Position numbers and translations under genes: made by a program. From assembly GCA_022414725.1 (NCBI GenBank), contig CM039463.1, forward strand, positions 21,314,882 to 21,378,881: a DNA stretch of 64,000 bases. The letters are read 5' to 3'. The notes beneath the pieces are model-generated. The model made no database searches and was not told where the DNA came from. It saw nothing but the letters and a program-made list of their open reading frames with translations. How positions within the stretch are numbered: position 1 is the stretch's first letter; every line of letters starts with the position of its first letter. This stretch comes from Microglena sp. YARC (Eukaryota > Chlorophyta > Chlorophyceae > Chlamydomonadales > Chlamydomonadaceae). Of this stretch, positions 61,946-64,000 are shown one piece after another.

Positions 61946-63246
61946 GTGGTGGTGATGATGATGATGATGATGATGATGACGGTGGTGATGATGGTTGTGA
62001 TGATGATGATGATGATGATGATTGTTATGATGATTGTGATGGTGATGGTGATGGTGATGACGGACGTGTCCAACCTTCAAAACATGAAAGTTTCCGAAGG
62101 AACAAGCACTGGTAAACTGAAACCACAACAAATACTAAACAGGTGGACTTATCCCTTTCTCTGGATGACCCCCCACCCCCCACACCCCCCACACCCCACA
62201 CCACACACCCACACACACTCACCCCCCAACTCACCCCCCCACACACACACACTCACCCCCACACTCACCCCCCCACACACACACTCACCCCCCACACACT
62301 CACCCCACACACACTCACCCCCTACCCACTCACCCCCCCCACACTCACCCCCCCACACTCACACACACACGCAACCCTGCAAACAGGTGGATGTATCCCT
62401 TTCTCTTGATGAACCAAGCTGTAGTGTGCGTATCCAGGCCCTGGCTATTTGTCATGGCACCACTGGGGTGGAGATGGAAGCACTCACTGCTGCGTCAGTT
62501 GCGGCACTCACTGTGTACGACATGTGCAAGGTGAGCACACACTAGGGCCAGAGAGGTTGGTGGGTGGGAGGGAGGGGGGAGGGGTGGCGGTGGTGGTGTA
62601 TGGTGGTGGTGGGGAGTATGGTGGTGGGGTTGGGGTTGGGGGTGTGCATGAGTCTGGAGCCTGGAAACCTCGGTTGGTTGTTTGCCTTGCCTTGCTTGCC
62701 TCACTTTCAGCCTGGAAACCCATGGTGCAGTGTTGATGAGAATGTCGTCTGCTGTGTGAGCCTGTACACTATGGGCAGCAGACGACTAGGAAAGGTATTA
62801 TCAACGGGAGCACTCCAAGATTTACTCATTTTTGTTAAGGCTCACGTTTCACTGCCCACCGTGTTTGTTCTGCCCATTCAAATGTATGTTACATTCCAGG
62901 GGGTAACCCTTTTTGTTTTTAGTTGTGCAAGGTATTTCACTCCAGAAGGTGGTTCTCACGACACAAACCAGCGAAACGGAGGATTCAGTTTGAATGGCGT
63001 TGCCACTCCTACAAAATAGTAGGCACACTTCAGCGTGAGTAAAAATAGGCTAGAGCGACTTGCCCAGCCTCAAATGATCAAGACAATTCTAGCTATCCAG
63101 GAAAACAAAGGTTATGACTGACCTTCCGTACTCCTTGACTAATGCTGCAGGCGGTTTCAAAGAGCATCATCATCTCAGACATCAGGCTTGATAACAAGTC
63201 CGGAGGCAAAAGTGGGGACTACAATCGAGGATCAGACAGCGTTTGA
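56160..63246 (+). CDS. CNX3: CNX3 / MoaC: cyclic pyranopterin monophosphate synthase
   Basis: Catalyses the second half of the first step of molybdenum cofactor synthesis, converting the MoaA (CNX2) product into cPMP; mitochondrial in plants. Five exons join in phase. A leader has [19 protein letters not shown], like the plant CNX3 leader, and a poly-Gln tract; then [125 protein letters not shown] and TGA. The active-site Lys of KKGD, His of LCH and Lys of DMCK are kept. No frame break is seen in the catalytic core, so this is probably functional. The 5' exon is uncertain. Confidence 0.92.
56488..58038. repeat. Intron with TTTA array and exon edge copies
   Basis: Plant telomere-type runs (TTTAGGG) at 56578-56595 and 56637-56653; a copy of the exon 2 3' edge at 56670-56725; a MITE family 1 copy (56729-56938); TTTA/TTTATGCA arrays (57200-57740). 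CTCCTCTACAGGACTCAACTGCTC edge copies (exon 3 acceptor) occur near 57165, 57316, 57455 and 57757, the last with 60 nt of exon. Confidence 0.8.
56729..56938 (+). mobile_element. MITE-like family 1 copy in a CNX3 intron
   Basis: Full-length: TTTTTTGGCGGAGCCCCCTC to CGCCAATTTTTAACGTCGCT plus a GCGTCGC/GCGACGC hairpin. Confidence 0.75.
58039..58178 (+). CDS. CNX3: CNX3 exon 3: start of the MoaC domain
   Basis: Acceptor GCTACTCAG; in phase with exon 2 (G+CT). Encodes [10 protein letters not shown], a Ser run, [20 protein letters not shown] and VDVSE before GTAGAT. Confidence 0.85.
58179..59035 (+). repeat. Copies of the 3' edge of CNX3 exon 3 with TTGG arrays
   Basis: GTGGATGTGTCAGAGGTAGATG (exon end plus donor) recurs about ten times (from 58265 to 58925), each followed by GTGTACCTGTTTGCTTGTTG and a TTGGTTGG run. 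Units about 80-105 bp. Confidence 0.9.
59036..59570. repeat. Inverted repeat flanking the CNX3 intron
   Basis: 59060-59250 (AAACCTCTTCGACCCACTTC, CATGCCAGCCGGCCTGTCTG, CAATCTCTGTCAATCCAC) is repeated in inverse orientation at 59365-59545. The arms are about 180 nt with mismatches around a 110-nt loop, so the transcript would fold into a long hairpin. Confidence 0.8.
59580..60048. repeat. CCCAA pentamer array
   Basis: About 85 units of CCCAA with a few CTCAA variants. All three frames are open (Asn-Pro-Thr-Gln or Gly-Trp-Val types) and are artefacts. Confidence 0.95.
60060..60493. repeat. CNX3 exon 4 edge copy and large AAT/ATT hairpin
   Basis: 60073-60140 copies the acceptor and first 45 nt of exon 4 (AAATCTTCCACAAAGGCAAG). 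60148-60316 is an AAT array facing an ATT array around the palindrome AACATCCATGGATGTT. A GAT array is at 60400-60440. Confidence 0.85.
60494..60682 (+). CDS. CNX3: CNX3 exon 4: MoaC core
   Basis: 63 codons between CGTTGCAG and GTGAGT, ending [16 protein letters not shown] (LCHN, INISK). Contains the KKGD and LCH active-site motifs. Confidence 0.92.
60755..61620 (+). repeat. Tandem copies of the 3' part of CNX3 exon 4
   Basis: 60775-60830 and 60928-60992 copy AQLAGIM...SKHTS and the INISK|GTGAGTGG end. From 61068 to 61560 about six 85-bp units carry CAACTGGCTTGGTATCATGG + GCTCCAAGCCCACAG with TGGTTGTGG spacers. 61565-61618 is a last copy of the end. Confidence 0.85.
61622..62065. repeat. GAT/GGT triplet array
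   Basis: GATGATGATGGTGATGATGA repeats. Poly-Asp, poly-Met and poly-His open frames are artefacts. Confidence 0.9.
62138..62386 (+). repeat. Copy of CNX3 exon 5 5' edge and CACTCACCCCC array
   Basis: AAACAGGTGGACTTATCCCT then TTCTCTGGATGACCC at 62139-62171 copies the exon 5 acceptor edge; the rest is CCCCCCACACTCAC repeat. Confidence 0.85.
62387..62530 (+). CDS. CNX3: CNX3 exon 5: [11 protein letters not shown]
   Basis: 48 codons between AAACAG and GTGAGC, holding the most conserved MoaC motif ([16 protein letters not shown]) and YDMCK. Confidence 0.95.
62531..63150. other. Last CNX3 intron
   Basis: G-rich start, a CAGCCTGGAAACC direct repeat (62659, 62708), and a minus-strand family 5 element (62905-63035). 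No coding signal. Confidence 0.5.
63151..63246 (+). CDS. CNX3: CNX3 last exon
   Basis: After AATGCTGCAG, 31 codons and TGA at 63244-63246: [33 protein letters not shown]-- is the usual MoaC C-terminus. Confidence 0.92.
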   Translation, partial: AVSKSIIISDIRLDNKSGGKSGDYNRGSDSV

Positions 63247-63252
63247 GTTTTG

Positions 63253-63455
63253 TTTTTGGCGGAGCCCCCCCCCCTTATGGGGCCCCAGTGTCACCCCGTT
63301 GTCTGTTTGGCCGACGTGCGACTGAGACGAAGCCTGATACGACAGCCGACTGTCTTGTAACAAATTGGCTTCGGTCCGCATCATTCCGTTGCTACTTGTC
63401 GTCCTGATAGCCAACACTCTCCGCCAATTTTCCGCGTCGCTTGCGACACAGCCTA
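63253..63455 (+). mobile_element. MITE-like family 1 copy in the CNX3 3' UTR
   Basis: Starts GTTTTTGGCGGAGCCCCCC seven bases after the CNX3 stop and ends CCGCCAATTTTCCGCGTCGC. It would be part of the transcript. Confidence 0.7.
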
Positions 63456-64000
63456 GGACTTGTCCAGTATGCATGTACATTGAAATTGAAATTGTTACAT
63501 CCGAGTAATGTGCCACTCTAAGGACGTGAAGTTAAGGACACCACTGCGTAAGCCGGAGCTAGCAGTAGTCACCACAGTATGCATGTATGTTACAGTCCAG
63601 GGGTAGGTCCAATAGGCTCAAGGGACTTATCCAGTGCGGTTAAGTGTTAAACTTGAACTTGAATTTGAATTTGAATTTGCGTACATGGCTTCAGCCTTCA
63701 TTGGCATTCGGCGGATGATTTGGATACGTTTTTTGAAATACTTCGTAGTTCGTAGTCCCCACCAGGGTACGTACGTGGCTCCGTGTGAACACCGACACTC
63801 CAGAGGGGTGAGTGCGTGTGAACACGCACACTTTCACTAGTGTAAACACGCACACCCCAGTCCCCATAGTGCATGTTGCACGCACATCCCAAAACCACAT
63901 TGCATGTCACTGCGTGGCAAGTGCGTGAGAATTAGCCAGATAATGATTTGAATTGCTGCTGAATCAAGTTATGTGGCCAGGTGAGCCTGGTGAACATTCA
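63456..64000. other. Sequence downstream of CNX3
   Basis: A dispersed 90-bp repeat (63480-63575; GGACGTGAAGTTAAGGACAC), a family 2 copy (63585-63640) and a GTGTGAACACGCACAC-type inverted repeat (63780-63860). No gene recognised. Confidence 0.5.

Noticed and set aside
61412..62545. Poly-His and Asp/Met-rich frames
   Set aside because: GAT/GGT triplet repeat; only the last part (62387-62530) is coding, in CNX3.

Overview
The window looks like nuclear DNA of a repeat-rich, intron-rich eukaryote, most likely a green alga or relative. The evidence is a plant-type MSH1 gene (MutS ATPase joined to a GIY-YIG nuclease domain), a plant-type CNX3/MoaC gene, small phase-compatible exons with GT-AG introns, short interstitial runs of the plant telomere motif TTTAGGG, a LINE, and several SINE/MITE-like families. 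The lineage is inferred. Most long open frames here are translations of microsatellites and are not listed.

Four split genes can be reconstructed. (1) MSH1, plus strand, about 2924-19916: ATPase core, then GIY-YIG domain, then Lys-rich tail. Its 5' part lies outside the window, and a 1000-bp N gap (15353-16352) falls between the MutS C-terminus and the GIY-YIG exon. (2) A three-KH-domain RNA-binding protein with a Pro/Gly/Gln-rich C-terminus and the start of a WW domain, minus strand, 37917-29243. (3) An unrecognised multipass membrane protein, minus strand, 53439-42914. (4) CNX3 (MoaC, molybdenum cofactor synthesis), plus strand, 56160-63246, with its first exon uncertain. A possible first exon of a further plus-strand gene (38125-38233) lies divergent from the KH gene. 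Between MSH1 and the KH gene are a decayed LINE (24605-26512), a 5'-truncated LINE tail (22001-22163) and minisatellites.

The most striking pattern is shared by all four genes. Introns are filled with tandem arrays whose units are copies of the neighbouring exon's own edge. Copies of the exon 3' edge plus donor follow the exon, and copies of the acceptor plus exon 5' edge precede the next one. Clear cases are the MSH1 Walker A, Walker B and GIY-YIG exons and its C-terminal tail, KH exons 3 to 5, membrane-protein exons 1, 2, 3 and last, and CNX3 exons 2 to 5. The minisatellite before the LINE reverse transcriptase starts from the codons of RT motif A, so the process may not be limited to splice sites.

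Several conserved exons carry single-base frame breaks at or near homopolymers. Together with the N gap and long G or C runs, this points to a noisy assembly rather than proven pseudogenes. All exon junctions were inferred by eye from splice consensus, codon phase and remembered family motifs; nothing was computed.
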